Assembly (NCBI GenBank): GCA_001460835.1
Contig: CYKH01000305.1
Location: forward strand, 1,167 to 45,438
DNA length: 44,272 bases
Reading direction: 5' to 3'
Source of the DNA: Bodo saltans
Lineage: Eukaryota; Euglenozoa; Kinetoplastea; Eubodonida; Bodonidae
Shown here: positions 10,116-20,200 of the stretch, in pieces
How positions within the stretch are numbered: the first letter of the stretch is position 1
How the letters are laid out: each line of letters starts with the position of its first letter
Position numbers and translations under genes: made by a program
Notes under the pieces: generated by a model
The model's database searches: none
Seen by the model: the letters and a program-made list of their open reading frames with translations, nothing else
What the model was told of the DNA's origin: nothing

Positions 10116-13031
10116 ATGGACGTCGAACGACTGGTAGAAGACTTTGCCCAGTTTGTCCATGAGCACGTCTCTAACATGGACATTATTCGGCAGCGTGTGA
10201 CGACGGCTGTGGGCGTACTCACCCACACAGCTGTTGCGCAATATCCCCTTTACGCAAAGGTAGGATTTCTGAAATTCAAGTCCTTTTCGAACGCTGAGAT
10301 TGAGTCTGCCCTGGAGCAAGTAAGTGAGCGCGATTACCTTCAATTTCTTGAAGCGCTGAACTCGTCAGAACCAATCGAAGTAGCCTTGCTTGATGTCGTC
10401 AGCCACACCGATGGCGCGACGTCTGCTGCCGGCGCGACTGTGGTCAGCACTGGTGCAGGTGGAGGCAACGCTTATCAGCAGCATGGTGGTGCAGTGGGAG
10501 GTCTGTACGACGATGTCAACAATCCTGTGGCCTCGACCCTTGGCGAAGAGGCGTTCTGGAGAGTGGGTGCGTTGGTGTACGCCTTCAAAGGGGACGGGTG
10601 CTACTACCCTATTCCCTTCGTTGGCATCGACGCGAGCCGCACCGAAGATATCCTGATGGTGCGCCATCAACTTGCCTCTGGAGAATACGGCCCAGTGCAG
10701 TACCTTACTTCGGGCTTTAAAGGTGTTGTGCCTGATGAGTTCGCTCCGTATGATCTTGTGACGGTGGGACTTACCGTGATTGCTGAGTGGCCTGGTGCCT
10801 ACCGAGGCCACATGCGTGAGGCTGTCATTCTTGCAAAATCCCCAGAGTCGTTGCACCCTGATGGAAACTACACGGTGGACTTAGAATGGACACACGACTC
10901 GTCGATTCAGCGTGACGTAGAGTTCCGCTGCATTCGGTTGCTCCAGCACCCGAAGCGCCTTCAGCAGGAGCTGGCGCAGGCGGCGATTGTCCGCAGCAAG
11001 TCACACGTGGCTGCCAAGTCGTACCAGTCGACAACATCCTTCAACTCCTACCCAACGAAGACGCCTCCCACTGCCCTCATGGCATCGCTAAGTCCCATTG
11101 TGAGCGAGATTCCGGATTACATCAAGAATTTTGTCAAGTTTCCTCACTTGGACAAGCAAGTTCAGCCACGAACGTTGCGTACGGCCGCGCATTTCGTTGC
11201 TCAGTACGGCCAGTTCTACTACGACCAAGGTGTCAAGAGTTTTCCGCTTGTGTCCCCCTCCCAGTTGGACGGCTCGATGGCAGCGTACGGCTTCCAACTC
11301 CAACACCTTGAGCGGCATGCATTGAACACAAAGTACTTTGTGCGCAACCCTATTGTTGACATTTGCGATGAAGCCTGCCGGAACGACGCGATGTTCGTAG
11401 ACCCAGACTTTCCACCCACCTTCTACAGCATTACTGGGGCGGAGGAAGTGCCTGCGGGTGTTGTATGGCGCCGCCTTAGCGAGCTGTTCTCCAAGCCTCG
11501 ATTGTTTTCGGTTGGCAGCAAAGCGATTGACATTAAGCCAGGTCGATTCAGCCCCCCTTGGCTGATCGGCCTGTTTCATGCCTTGTCATCTGTAGCAGAG
11601 ATTGAGGAAATGATCTCGCCTGGAGAGGATGGTTGGGCGTTTGGTGCCTACGCAGTGAAGCTATTCCTGGATGGAGAATGGTCGTTCTACAGCATTACTG
11701 GGGCGGAGGAAGTGCCTGCGGGTGTTGTATGGCGCCGCCTTAGCGAGCTGTTCTCCAAGCCTCGATTGTTTTCGGTTGGCAGCAAAGCGATTGACATTAA
11801 GCCAGGTCGATTCAGCCCCCCTTGGCTGATCGGCCTGTTTCATGCCTTGTCATCTGTAGCAGAGATTGAGGAAATGATCTCGCCTGGAGAGGATGGTTGG
11901 GCGTTTGGTGCCTACGCAGTGAAGCTATTCCTGGATGGAGAATGGTCGTTCACTATCGTGGATGATTTCGTTCCGTGCGATGAGGAGACGGGTGAGCCTT
12001 TGTCTTGCACATCCGGCACGTCGGATATTTATTGTGCCATTCTGGAAAAGGTCCTTGCCAAGCTTGCAGGAAGTTATTCGGAGCTGCGCTTTAGCCCTCT
12101 CTCTACCGCTGCAATCGCGTGGGAGGACTTGTCTAGCAACATTCTTGAGGTCGTGGACCACAGACTGCTCATCCAGAAAGATAGTTTGTCAGAGAACCTG
12201 TGCGCTCTCATTAGCGCTGGCACCAACACACGAGTGCTTGCTAGAGTGCGTGGAGAAGAAGAACGATTCGAGGATATCGGGTTTCTCCGAGAAGATCATT
12301 GGTTTGTGGACGCGGTTGCGCAGTACCACCCGCCTGGCCGTCGCAATGCGATGTACTTTTTCCACGTCTGCCGCCCAACACACGTCGGCCGTGAGGTTCC
12401 CTACGTTGAGAGCCACAAAGAAAAGTTTTACATGCAGTTCCCGCCGGACGCTGTGGACCACTTCCCCACGCGCGGCGTGCGTGATGAGGGGATCGCATAC
12501 TGGATCAGCAGTGTAGACTTCTACTCTATCTTTGACAGGACACTGACCTTTTGGTTCTACAACAACACACAGCGCGCGGCGATTGAAGCAACGTTTGTGG
12601 GTCGGTCACAGGCAGCACCTAAAATGTTCGGCATCAGCAGGTGGTTGGCGAATCCTCAAGTATTTCTTAGTTTTGTGCAGCCAACGGACGTGATCATTGA
12701 GATCAAACTCCTTGATCGCAGACTTCCAGGTAGAGACCCGTTGGGTCCGGGCAGTGCGAGCGGCGTGCCGTTGGTGCTGCAGGCTCACTTGGTCCGCGGA
12801 CCCCCTGTAGAGTCCCCACTCCAGGTGGAAGCGGAGTATGTTGCCTCTTCTCAAGCGGTAGATCTACGCGACGATGAGGAGGCACGCAGACACCCAGCAG
12901 CTGTGATCCGTGCAACACTTCAAGGCGGGAACTACGTACTCATCCCAAGTCTGTGCAGTGAGCAGGTCAACGAAGATTTGCTCATCAAGGTGTTCTCTGT
13001 CTCTGCATTTCACGGCAAGGTGCTCAATTGA
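10116..13031 (+). CDS. Calpain-like protein lacking the catalytic cysteine
   Basis: The product is 971 residues. An N-terminal region of about 400 residues includes a possible beta-barrel/SH3-like segment (about 145-275, beginning FWRVGALVYAF). A calpain protease-like (CysPc) region follows. It opens with FVDPDFPPT, as calpains do, and later has VWRRLSELFSKPRLF and a YWISSVDFYSIFD segment corresponding to the family's FWMSxxDF. At the position of the calpain active-site motif QGxLGDCW the sequence reads PGRFSPPW, so the nucleophile is proline (P481 and, in the duplicate, P569). No clear GHAY histidine motif is seen. The protein is therefore very probably not a protease; many kinetoplastid calpain-like proteins are similarly degenerate and serve structural or membrane-cytoskeleton roles. 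An exact 88-residue segment (436-523) is repeated at 524-611, which doubles part of the fold. Confidence 0.8.
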   Translation: MDVERLVEDFAQFVHEHVSNMDIIRQRVTTAVGVLTHTAVAQYPLYAKVGFLKFKSFSNAEIESALEQVSERDYLQFLEALNSSEPIEVALLDVVSHTDGATSAAGATVVSTGAGGGNAYQQHGGAVGGLYDDVNNPVASTLGEEAFWRVGALVYAFKGDGCYYPIPFVGIDASRTEDILMVRHQLASGEYGPVQYLTSGFKGVVPDEFAPYDLVTVGLTVIAEWPGAYRGHMREAVILAKSPESLHPDGNYTVDLEWTHDSSIQRDVEFRCIRLLQHPKRLQQELAQAAIVRSKSHVAAKSYQSTTSFNSYPTKTPPTALMASLSPIVSEIPDYIKNFVKFPHLDKQVQPRTLRTAAHFVAQYGQFYYDQGVKSFPLVSPSQLDGSMAAYGFQLQHLERHALNTKYFVRNPIVDICDEACRNDAMFVDPDFPPTFYSITGAEEVPAGVVWRRLSELFSKPRLFSVGSKAIDIKPGRFSPPWLIGLFHALSSVAEIEEMISPGEDGWAFGAYAVKLFLDGEWSFYSITGAEEVPAGVVWRRLSELFSKPRLFSVGSKAIDIKPGRFSPPWLIGLFHALSSVAEIEEMISPGEDGWAFGAYAVKLFLDGEWSFTIVDDFVPCDEETGEPLSCTSGTSDIYCAILEKVLAKLAGSYSELRFSPLSTAAIAWEDLSSNILEVVDHRLLIQKDSLSENLCALISAGTNTRVLARVRGEEERFEDIGFLREDHWFVDAVAQYHPPGRRNAMYFFHVCRPTHVGREVPYVESHKEKFYMQFPPDAVDHFPTRGVRDEGIAYWISSVDFYSIFDRTLTFWFYNNTQRAAIEATFVGRSQAAPKMFGISRWLANPQVFLSFVQPTDVIIEIKLLDRRLPGRDPLGPGSASGVPLVLQAHLVRGPPVESPLQVEAEYVASSQAVDLRDDEEARRHPAAVIRATLQGGNYVLIPSLCSEQVNEDLLIKVFSVSAFHGKVLN
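11421..11948 (+). repeat. Exact 264 bp tandem duplication inside the calpain-like gene
   Basis: Bases 11421-11684 and 11685-11948 are identical by direct reading, with no spacer, and both begin TTCTACAGCATTACTGGGGC. The length of 264 bp is 88 codons, so the frame is kept. The duplicated block covers the inactive-site segment. A three-base identity (TTC) exists between the start of the unit and the sequence following the second copy. The identity implies a very recent event or an assembly artefact. Confidence 0.97.
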
Positions 13032-13146
13032 AGCGAACCCCAGGTGGATGCTCTCTTTTTTGGTAGAATAGAAAGAGTGGAACGTTCCGGTTGTAAAGGA
13101 CTGTTCGTGTGCTGTAAAAAACGATATTTTAGTGCCTTTGGTATCG

Positions 13147-13164
13147 CTTTTTTTTGCTCGTTAG
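13147..13164 (+). promoter_or_regulatory. Trans-splice acceptor for the cyclic-nucleotide-binding-like gene
   Basis: A run of T and C (13147-13159) is followed by AG at 13163-13164. The ATG at 13183 lies 19 bases downstream and opens the long reading frame. Confidence 0.55.
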
Positions 13165-13182
13165 AGTAGAGTACTGACACAC

Positions 13183-16100
13183 ATGGCGACGACGATAGCA
13201 CTGCTTGACGGAGTCGACGATGCTCTTGCCACGAGCGCGACATCCCGATCAGAGCGCAGAAAATCACAAACAACATTCGGTGCCGTTGGTGAAGGAAGTG
13301 TGACCGCAGCTTCCATGTCTGTCCTGTCAAATACAAACAACGATGGGGAGGAAGAAGACTCGTTCGTGATGTTTGACTCACCAGCAGGCATGTCTCCTAG
13401 AAACGGTGGTAACGGGACAGATGCTGGCAACACAAAGCCTATGAAGCGTGCAACCTACTCACTGATGCTAGTTGCCGCCAAAGGTGTCACGCAACTTTTC
13501 GCACCCGTACTGCAGCACCCACCACCCAACGCACAACGCCGACGAAGTTCCGTTTCGATGTCGATGGTCAGCAGTTTGAGTAGCAGACCAGTGTTAGATT
13601 CGTATCTCTACACGGTCAATCTCGCCAAGTGTCACCCAGCCTTTCAACATTTGTTTGAAAACACATTAACGCCAAAGGCACCACCTGCAGGGGGAGCCAT
13701 CAAACTCCCTAAAGCAATGGGTGGCCAATCAGGCGGTGGTGCAAGCAGTAAATTAGACTGGTCTGTTCGTGGAGGTGGTGGTGGCGCCTTAGACGGTAGC
13801 TTTCTTAGTGGCTCTAGCGAAGGGGAGAAGACGCCATCTGTCTTGTCGCCTCGATCTGGTGGGGCACCGGCAACGTTTATGGCAACCGGGAATTACTTTG
13901 ATCCCAACGAAACAGAAGATCCATTTGAGAGGGATGTCTTCTCTCAGGAAACACGTCGCATCTATCACGCATGCAAAGCCGCTGATGAGAAGTTGGACAG
14001 CCTTCTCTCCCCATTTCGGCAATCTCTTCTGCGACAACAAACAGAGCTCCAGCAGACTCCTGATCGCAAGTTGTTTGGATCGAATGTGAAGTTTGTGTTA
14101 GCCGCTAAGATGTGGGAAGTCCTATTTAGCGTCGTTCGCTTTGCCCAACGTGCTCAGGCTCAGTATGCAGAGGAGTTGTTTACACAGCGCGTCGTTCGTC
14201 AAATGGCGCCTTTGTGCGCAATCAAGTTGCGTCAGCGACTAAAACGCACTCGCATCGCAGTAGCGCTTCCCACCATCGCGCGGCCCACCATCGAAGTCTT
14301 CAAGGCCGATCGAACATTTTCCCACTTCCCAGAAGAGCAGTTGGAGGGCCTTCGCTCTAGAATGACGCTCCTTTGCTTTTTCCGTCATGAAGCCCTGCTG
14401 TATCGTGGCGCTCAGGACGATCAATGTTATCTCATCGAGCGCGGCATGGCCGAGACACGCGATGGCCTTACAGCTCTTCAAGTCTTCAGAAGGAATCACG
14501 TCGTGGGCGCCCTCGGTATGATGGTTGGGGAACCACGAATTCATTCAGTGGTAGCGAGCACAGAAGTTCTTGCGTGGGTGATCAAGAAGCAGGATTTCGA
14601 AGAAACATTGAACCATGCTGATGCCAAGACAAAGAATGCACTGATCATTGTGAACGAGCAGCGACAAAGAAACATCCGGGATGTGTATCATGAGCAGCTG
14701 CTCCCCAGCTCGCTCAGGCAATATTTGCTGTTTACTGGAGTGCGCGACACTGTGTTGGAAACCGCTGTGGCGGAAAGCCAACCTCGTGTCTTTCGTCGAG
14801 GTGATGTGATTTTTAAAGGTGGCGATCCTGCTACTTCCGCCCTCTGTGTGATCCGTGGACGAGTTCGACTAAGTGTTGTGGCTCAGAAGCCCCTCTCCAA
14901 CACCAAGACGCTTCAACAACATGTTGCGGAAGCTGTTTGCATGCAACAGTCGAGACGAAAAACAAACGCGCCCACCGCCGCTTCATCGCAAGGAAAGTCG
15001 ACACAGGGAAATCATTTGTTCATTATGCGTGAGGAGCGTCCATTGTCGTCGTTGTCTTTGCCCAGCCCTTCACGGAATGGTCACAGTCGTGGCGGGGCGC
15101 GATACCCTGGGCGCGATAACACGAGTGGTGACAATGCTTCAAGTCAGCTCCTAGATGCAACAGATGCCGATGTTGGACGACGAGGACATTCTCCCCACAG
15201 TCTTGCCGCCTCACCTTCTCCTGGAGCCGGCTCTGAGGGTCCCAGTGAGTTTCACTCCAACGGGATGGCCTGTGATATTGCGTGCCCGGTTCTCATCTCC
15301 TTGCCTCACGCGGTGGAGCAAAGCAATCACCTTACAGACATTGCAATGGAGAAGAGGCTTCGCATGCTGCACGCCATGCGTGAGAACGGTGATGCAAGCG
15401 TAGCGCTGTTGCCCGGTGCCGGCGCAGGCGGCGTAGATGACGACGATGACCATGACGACGGGAACAACGTCACGCATATGTTTACCGTGACAGTGTTGTC
15501 TGAGACCATCGACTGTCTTCTTCTATCAGGCGACAAGTTGCGTGCGTTGCTGCGGACGGATCGTGAAACAACCAACGCGTTTAGTTACAATCTGACGTGT
15601 CTGGCACTCCCTTTTATCAAACCGCTCCCCAGATCTCAACTCCTCAAGACATTGTTTCCTCCGGCCTTTGCATTTGGGTTCTTGCCGAAGCTCCCCCTTC
15701 ACACACTGACACAAACGCCCATCGTGTTCGCTCCAAATGATATCATCACAACCGATGATGTGGAGCAGGGTGACGGGGCATGCGTGGTGATTGTGTATAA
15801 GGGCGAACTGCAACGATCCGATGCTGCAAAGCTCTGCGCCCCATCTACGCCGTACATGTGGCCTGAGATTTCCTTTGGCTGCACACAAGGCGCGAAGGCG
15901 ATGACCAGGGCACTTACTTCGATTGAAGGTGTGCTGATTCGACGGAGTGAACTCATGCACCTCGTGCAGACCTCTTTGCGTGGCAATGATAGAACAGTGC
16001 TGCTGGAATCGTTAAAGGCGCACTTTGCGCTGAGAGTCGGCAGGAGAATTCCTGGAGTGACATCAGCGATGCATGGCGGTGGCGATATGATCCCTGCTGC

Positions 16101-17025
16101 AGCTGCAGGTGGCGGTGCTGCCACAACAACGCATGAAAGCCACGCTGGGGATCGTCGCATCCGTGCAGCGTTGTTTGGCGCATCAGACGAAGAGCTCAAG
16201 CGTGAAGCGTCGATGAATCTTCTTGGACCACGTGGTAAAAGCACTCGGATCAACCCCTTAATCCGTGCGGAGCTCAACGCGATTCACTTGCCCAAGTATC
16301 CTGACCGTACCTGTACGATACAAGATGCGATGGATAAAAAGCAGCGCAACATGAACTTACGAGACTCTGCTGGCATCTCACAGTGCGCAGTCATTACCGG
16401 TGAAATGAACCTTGGACAACAGCAGCAGGACCTTTTCTTTTCACCACCACAGTCTCCCAAAAGTAAGGTGTCGCTACATGCATGGGTCACGCAGGCAAAG
16501 TCTGCGGTGTCGGAGCACATCCATGAAACGGGATGTCTTGACCCACAGTACAGCAGCCCGTTGCTGCTGCTCGATAGGGAACCGCTAGAATCGTTGCACA
16601 GCGCGGTCACATCAGCATCTCGTGCGCCAGCAATGATCGCGGCGACTCTTGTCAAGCCTCTTCAGCATGCTTTTTTTATTGAGACTGGTGCCACGACCAG
16701 TGCCATAAATTCTTCGCCAGTTTCAGCTCGTGGTGTGGTGCAGCGGCATCCTGCGCCGCCGCCGCCCTACGCACCGGGCGCGGCAAGTTACTCCGGCGCG
16801 ATGTCGGCACGCAGTCCTCACAACAATGGGATACTCAAGTCACTGCTCCCACCAAGTGCACTTCAGCGGCGGCAAGCGGAGATATTACGATCGCTGCAGC
16901 CACCGCGACAAGTGTCGCAGAAGCACAACGTAGCGGCGGAGGGAACTGAGCAGCCAGTGTTTGAGCCAACCTGTGCGTCAACCAGAAGGGCGAGGGATGA
17001 ACATCGACGCCGTGATCGGTTGTAG
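13183..17025 (+). CDS. Protein with three cyclic-nucleotide-binding-like domains
   Basis: The product is 1280 residues. Three cyclic-nucleotide-binding (CNB)-like folds are visible. CNB1 (about 370-480) has the beta-roll pattern FFRHEALLYRGAQDDQCYLI and then VGALGMMVGEPRIHSVVAST where the family phosphate-binding cassette reads FGELALxxxxPRAATV. CNB2 (about 506-800) starts FRRGDVIFKGGDPATSALCV, but its second half comes only after a roughly 200-residue low-complexity insertion. CNB3 (about 846-931) contains IVFAPNDIITTDD and ACVVIVYKGEL. In CNB1 the ribose-binding Glu is Ala while the Arg is kept; CNB2 and CNB3 have no recognisable cassette. The three-domain layout recalls the trypanosome cAMP response protein CARP1, but orthology is not established. 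Ligand could be a nucleotide, a nucleoside, or none. The C-terminal 300 residues are Ser/Pro/Ala-rich and probably disordered. Confidence 0.7.
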   Translation: MATTIALLDGVDDALATSATSRSERRKSQTTFGAVGEGSVTAASMSVLSNTNNDGEEEDSFVMFDSPAGMSPRNGGNGTDAGNTKPMKRATYSLMLVAAKGVTQLFAPVLQHPPPNAQRRRSSVSMSMVSSLSSRPVLDSYLYTVNLAKCHPAFQHLFENTLTPKAPPAGGAIKLPKAMGGQSGGGASSKLDWSVRGGGGGALDGSFLSGSSEGEKTPSVLSPRSGGAPATFMATGNYFDPNETEDPFERDVFSQETRRIYHACKAADEKLDSLLSPFRQSLLRQQTELQQTPDRKLFGSNVKFVLAAKMWEVLFSVVRFAQRAQAQYAEELFTQRVVRQMAPLCAIKLRQRLKRTRIAVALPTIARPTIEVFKADRTFSHFPEEQLEGLRSRMTLLCFFRHEALLYRGAQDDQCYLIERGMAETRDGLTALQVFRRNHVVGALGMMVGEPRIHSVVASTEVLAWVIKKQDFEETLNHADAKTKNALIIVNEQRQRNIRDVYHEQLLPSSLRQYLLFTGVRDTVLETAVAESQPRVFRRGDVIFKGGDPATSALCVIRGRVRLSVVAQKPLSNTKTLQQHVAEAVCMQQSRRKTNAPTAASSQGKSTQGNHLFIMREERPLSSLSLPSPSRNGHSRGGARYPGRDNTSGDNASSQLLDATDADVGRRGHSPHSLAASPSPGAGSEGPSEFHSNGMACDIACPVLISLPHAVEQSNHLTDIAMEKRLRMLHAMRENGDASVALLPGAGAGGVDDDDDHDDGNNVTHMFTVTVLSETIDCLLLSGDKLRALLRTDRETTNAFSYNLTCLALPFIKPLPRSQLLKTLFPPAFAFGFLPKLPLHTLTQTPIVFAPNDIITTDDVEQGDGACVVIVYKGELQRSDAAKLCAPSTPYMWPEISFGCTQGAKAMTRALTSIEGVLIRRSELMHLVQTSLRGNDRTVLLESLKAHFALRVGRRIPGVTSAMHGGGDMIPAAAAGGGAATTTHESHAGDRRIRAALFGASDEELKREASMNLLGPRGKSTRINPLIRAELNAIHLPKYPDRTCTIQDAMDKKQRNMNLRDSAGISQCAVITGEMNLGQQQQDLFFSPPQSPKSKVSLHAWVTQAKSAVSEHIHETGCLDPQYSSPLLLLDREPLESLHSAVTSASRAPAMIAATLVKPLQHAFFIETGATTSAINSSPVSARGVVQRHPAPPPPYAPGAASYSGAMSARSPHNNGILKSLLPPSALQRRQAEILRSLQPPRQVSQKHNVAAEGTEQPVFEPTCASTRRARDEHRRRDRL

Positions 17026-17161
17026 CATATCCATATGATGTAATGTGTTGTCTTGGTATGTTTTTTTGCATGTGTACACATCATCGCTTCGTCCTGTCAC
17101 CGGTGCAATATCTTTCTTCTTTAGCTCTTAACAGGCCATTAACCGATACTTTGTATGGTCG

Positions 17162-17183
17162 TTCGCTTTTGTTCTTTTTGAAG
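17162..17183 (+). promoter_or_regulatory. Trans-splice acceptor for the multi-pass membrane protein gene
   Basis: A pyrimidine-rich tract (17162-17179) ends at AG 17182-17183. The first ATG in the long frame is 17243; the frame extends five codons further upstream only through a TTG start, which was rejected. Confidence 0.5.
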
Positions 17184-17242
17184 CGTCAGACATTCAAGCA
17201 AAAAAACAAATCCGCCGACAAAGTAGTTTGTGTTCAATTAGA

Positions 17243-20200
17243 ATGGGAGCTCTTACAAAACTTCAGATGCTGCTGAAGCATATGCAGTTTATTGGGCTGC
17301 TACAAAGCATTGACATCCCGTTCCCTAAAATCTACATCAACTTCAGCTCCCTCTCCAACCTCATCTCGTTGGATCCGTCTTTCCTCCAGAGCCTTGATCA
17401 AAACTTTCCAGTATTCACGTTTCGATTACAATTTTTCTTCATTGCGGTCGCGCTTCCGGTGATCATCATGATGCTGACGCTCTTAGTATTCGTCAACTTT
17501 ACCACAATCATGTGGATGTGCTTTTCCGTTGCTGGCATTTTGTTACTGGCCATTCGTATTGCCGGCGAATTCAATCAGTCGTTTGTCACTGGTGGGAATA
17601 TCACGTCGACCGAGTACCTCGTCGTGATGATCGCGACGGTGGTGTACTGCGTTGCGTATCGCAGTTTAGGAAAGATGTTTAACCGTTGGAGCATGGTGGT
17701 CGTGTTAACAAAAAACCTTCTGAGCGCAGCGATGTTGTTTGCAGGTGGATGCATGGCCGGCTTTAGTACTCTCAATTTACAGATCATGCTCACTGCATCG
17801 TGTGTCAACGTGCTGTGTTATATCTACAAAGCGGATCGGCCCAAAGGTATTAAGTTTATCATGCTGCTGGTAGTCGGTGGTGCATGCGCCGCTGGATGGA
17901 AAGAAATGGATATTTCGTTTGTCGGTGTGTTTCCGGATGCTCTCATCATCCCGGGCTACCTGATCATTGCACTTGGCGCGGCAGGGTGGTTGCAGTTCCT
18001 GATGTACTCCAATTCCGACGAGGGCGTTGGGAAGGCGTTTATTCAAGCACGAAAAAAGATCCAGCACATCCTTGACAAGTCATTGCTCGCACTGGCCTTC
18101 TTCTTTTTGTCGTCAGCGTTTGTGCCGGTTGTGACATCCTGCCTGCAGATGTTTGTGTGCGACCGCTATATTTGCCCAGTAGGCACTAAGTTCAATCCGT
18201 ATTTACCAGTTGACTACTCCAAGCCAGAAAACGTGACCCTTGGCAATCAATACTGCGACCCTTGCGTGTTCCAACATGGATGTAATTTTAGCACTGCAGA
18301 GCTATGCCCTGCGTTTAATGAAGAACGACTTTACTTTCACCCGGACACGTCGTGCGACGATCGAGTCGCCACCTACTACAAAATATCTGCCGTCATTGTC
18401 CTGTTTGTGTTTGTCATCGTCGTGTCGCTCATGTACTACGTGATTATTCAAACCATTACCGGGCAGCTTTCGTCATTTACGATGGAGACCTACAACGCGT
18501 TGCACAAGCAATACGAGCGGCTTTTTCAACGTTATCTCGATGCAAAGGAAGTCACTCAAGAGCGTGACGAACTGCGACGGTTGCGGAGTTCGATGATTCG
18601 ACACAATATCAATCAAGCGGCGACGAATCCAGTGGATGACCTTACGTGGACAACAGTGGACAACATGCAGCGACGAACACCACTGGCGCCCATGAACGCT
18701 GCGAATTCAATCAATTCGCCTCAGCAAATAAACTTTGGTGCATCAGTTAATTTCACAACAACGGTGCGTATCGACGGTTTTGACAGCGACGACGATGATC
18801 CATTCGATGATAAGAATGTAGCACGAGCAGCTGCTGCAGGAATGCAGCACCAGAACTCGTTGCAAACACCGTTAGTCGCATCGCCGCACTCGACAACGTC
18901 AACTGCAAAGAGGTTTGGAGGCCGAGGAGTCGCCGCAGGGGAAGGAAGCTTCTCCCCTCATGATGCACCGGGGGGCTACATTCCTCCCGCACCACTAAAG
19001 CTCGAGCAGCCAACCCTCAACTGGCGCCCTGAGAGCGGTGGCGGCGGAACTGTCCCACCACCGCAGCCTAAGCGTGCTCGTGCAGGCAGCCTTCTCGATA
19101 GTCTTCGCAGCAGCTTCTCACCAAAAGCTACATTAGCAGAGCAGGAGCTGCAAGACGAATTCAAGCGGCTCGATGAACAAGAAGACGCCGAACGTCGTGC
19201 CAAGAAGCCTGAGGCCCCTTCTATGAATGACGCACTTCTTAAAGTGAATGCAAAAATTGAGCCGAAGGCCAGCTCACTTTACAACGCGTATCGCAGGGAG
19301 TTTCAGTACTTCTTGCTGGTTGAGATTCTCCACCGCCTTGCCCTTGTCGTTGTTTCTGTTTTTGTCAGCCCCACGCATGCGTTTTCCGCCGGCATCAATC
19401 TCGCACTTCATGCTATGTTCTTTGGCACCATTCTGTTGGTTCGGCCGTACGTCGGAGGCCTCGAGCAGCTCCTCGCGGTGGTCATTGCGTTGAGCGACAC
19501 GCTAAGCGCCGTGTACGCAACGCTCCTGTGGCAACTGCCAACAAATTCGATCACTACAAGTGAAGGGATGGGCTACGCGGTTCTTGTCATTGGCGTGATC
19601 CCTGTGGGATGTGGCGCCGTGTGGCAAATCGTTGACATGCGACAATCTCTCGTGAATCCTTACGCTAAACAGGAGGAAGAGGAGCAAAAGCAACGCGAGG
19701 AGAAGACGAAGCAGGAGATACAGGACCTTCAGGAACAGATCGACAATGCAGATTTATTCGGGCTGTCGAAGCGGCAAGTAGAGGAGCTGGAAAAGAAAGT
19801 GGAAGGATTGAAGGCACCTGCGGAAACTGCTGAAACAAAACTTACCGACGATCTGAACGCGTCAACCAAACGCTCGATTCTCCGTTTCTTTGTTCTTGGG
19901 TCGATTCCTTTGCTCTTGGTGGCTCTTGGACTTTGTGTTTACGCAACACTGAACGATCCCGGGACTGAGTTTTATAATGGGAGCGATCTGGTGACGCGCA
20001 CGAAGCAGGTCGTGCTTGCGGATCGGGATAGCTGGGAAGACTTCGTCAGCGATTGTTGCTGCTTTGTGAGTTTGGAGCCCATGAGTGGCTTCAACATTAC
20101 AGAACGCTGGGCATGTGCACCACTTACGTCGACAACACTGGCATCAAATACCAGTGCGGCGTTATCATCAGCATCTGACTCAGGTGGTTTGCTGACGTCT

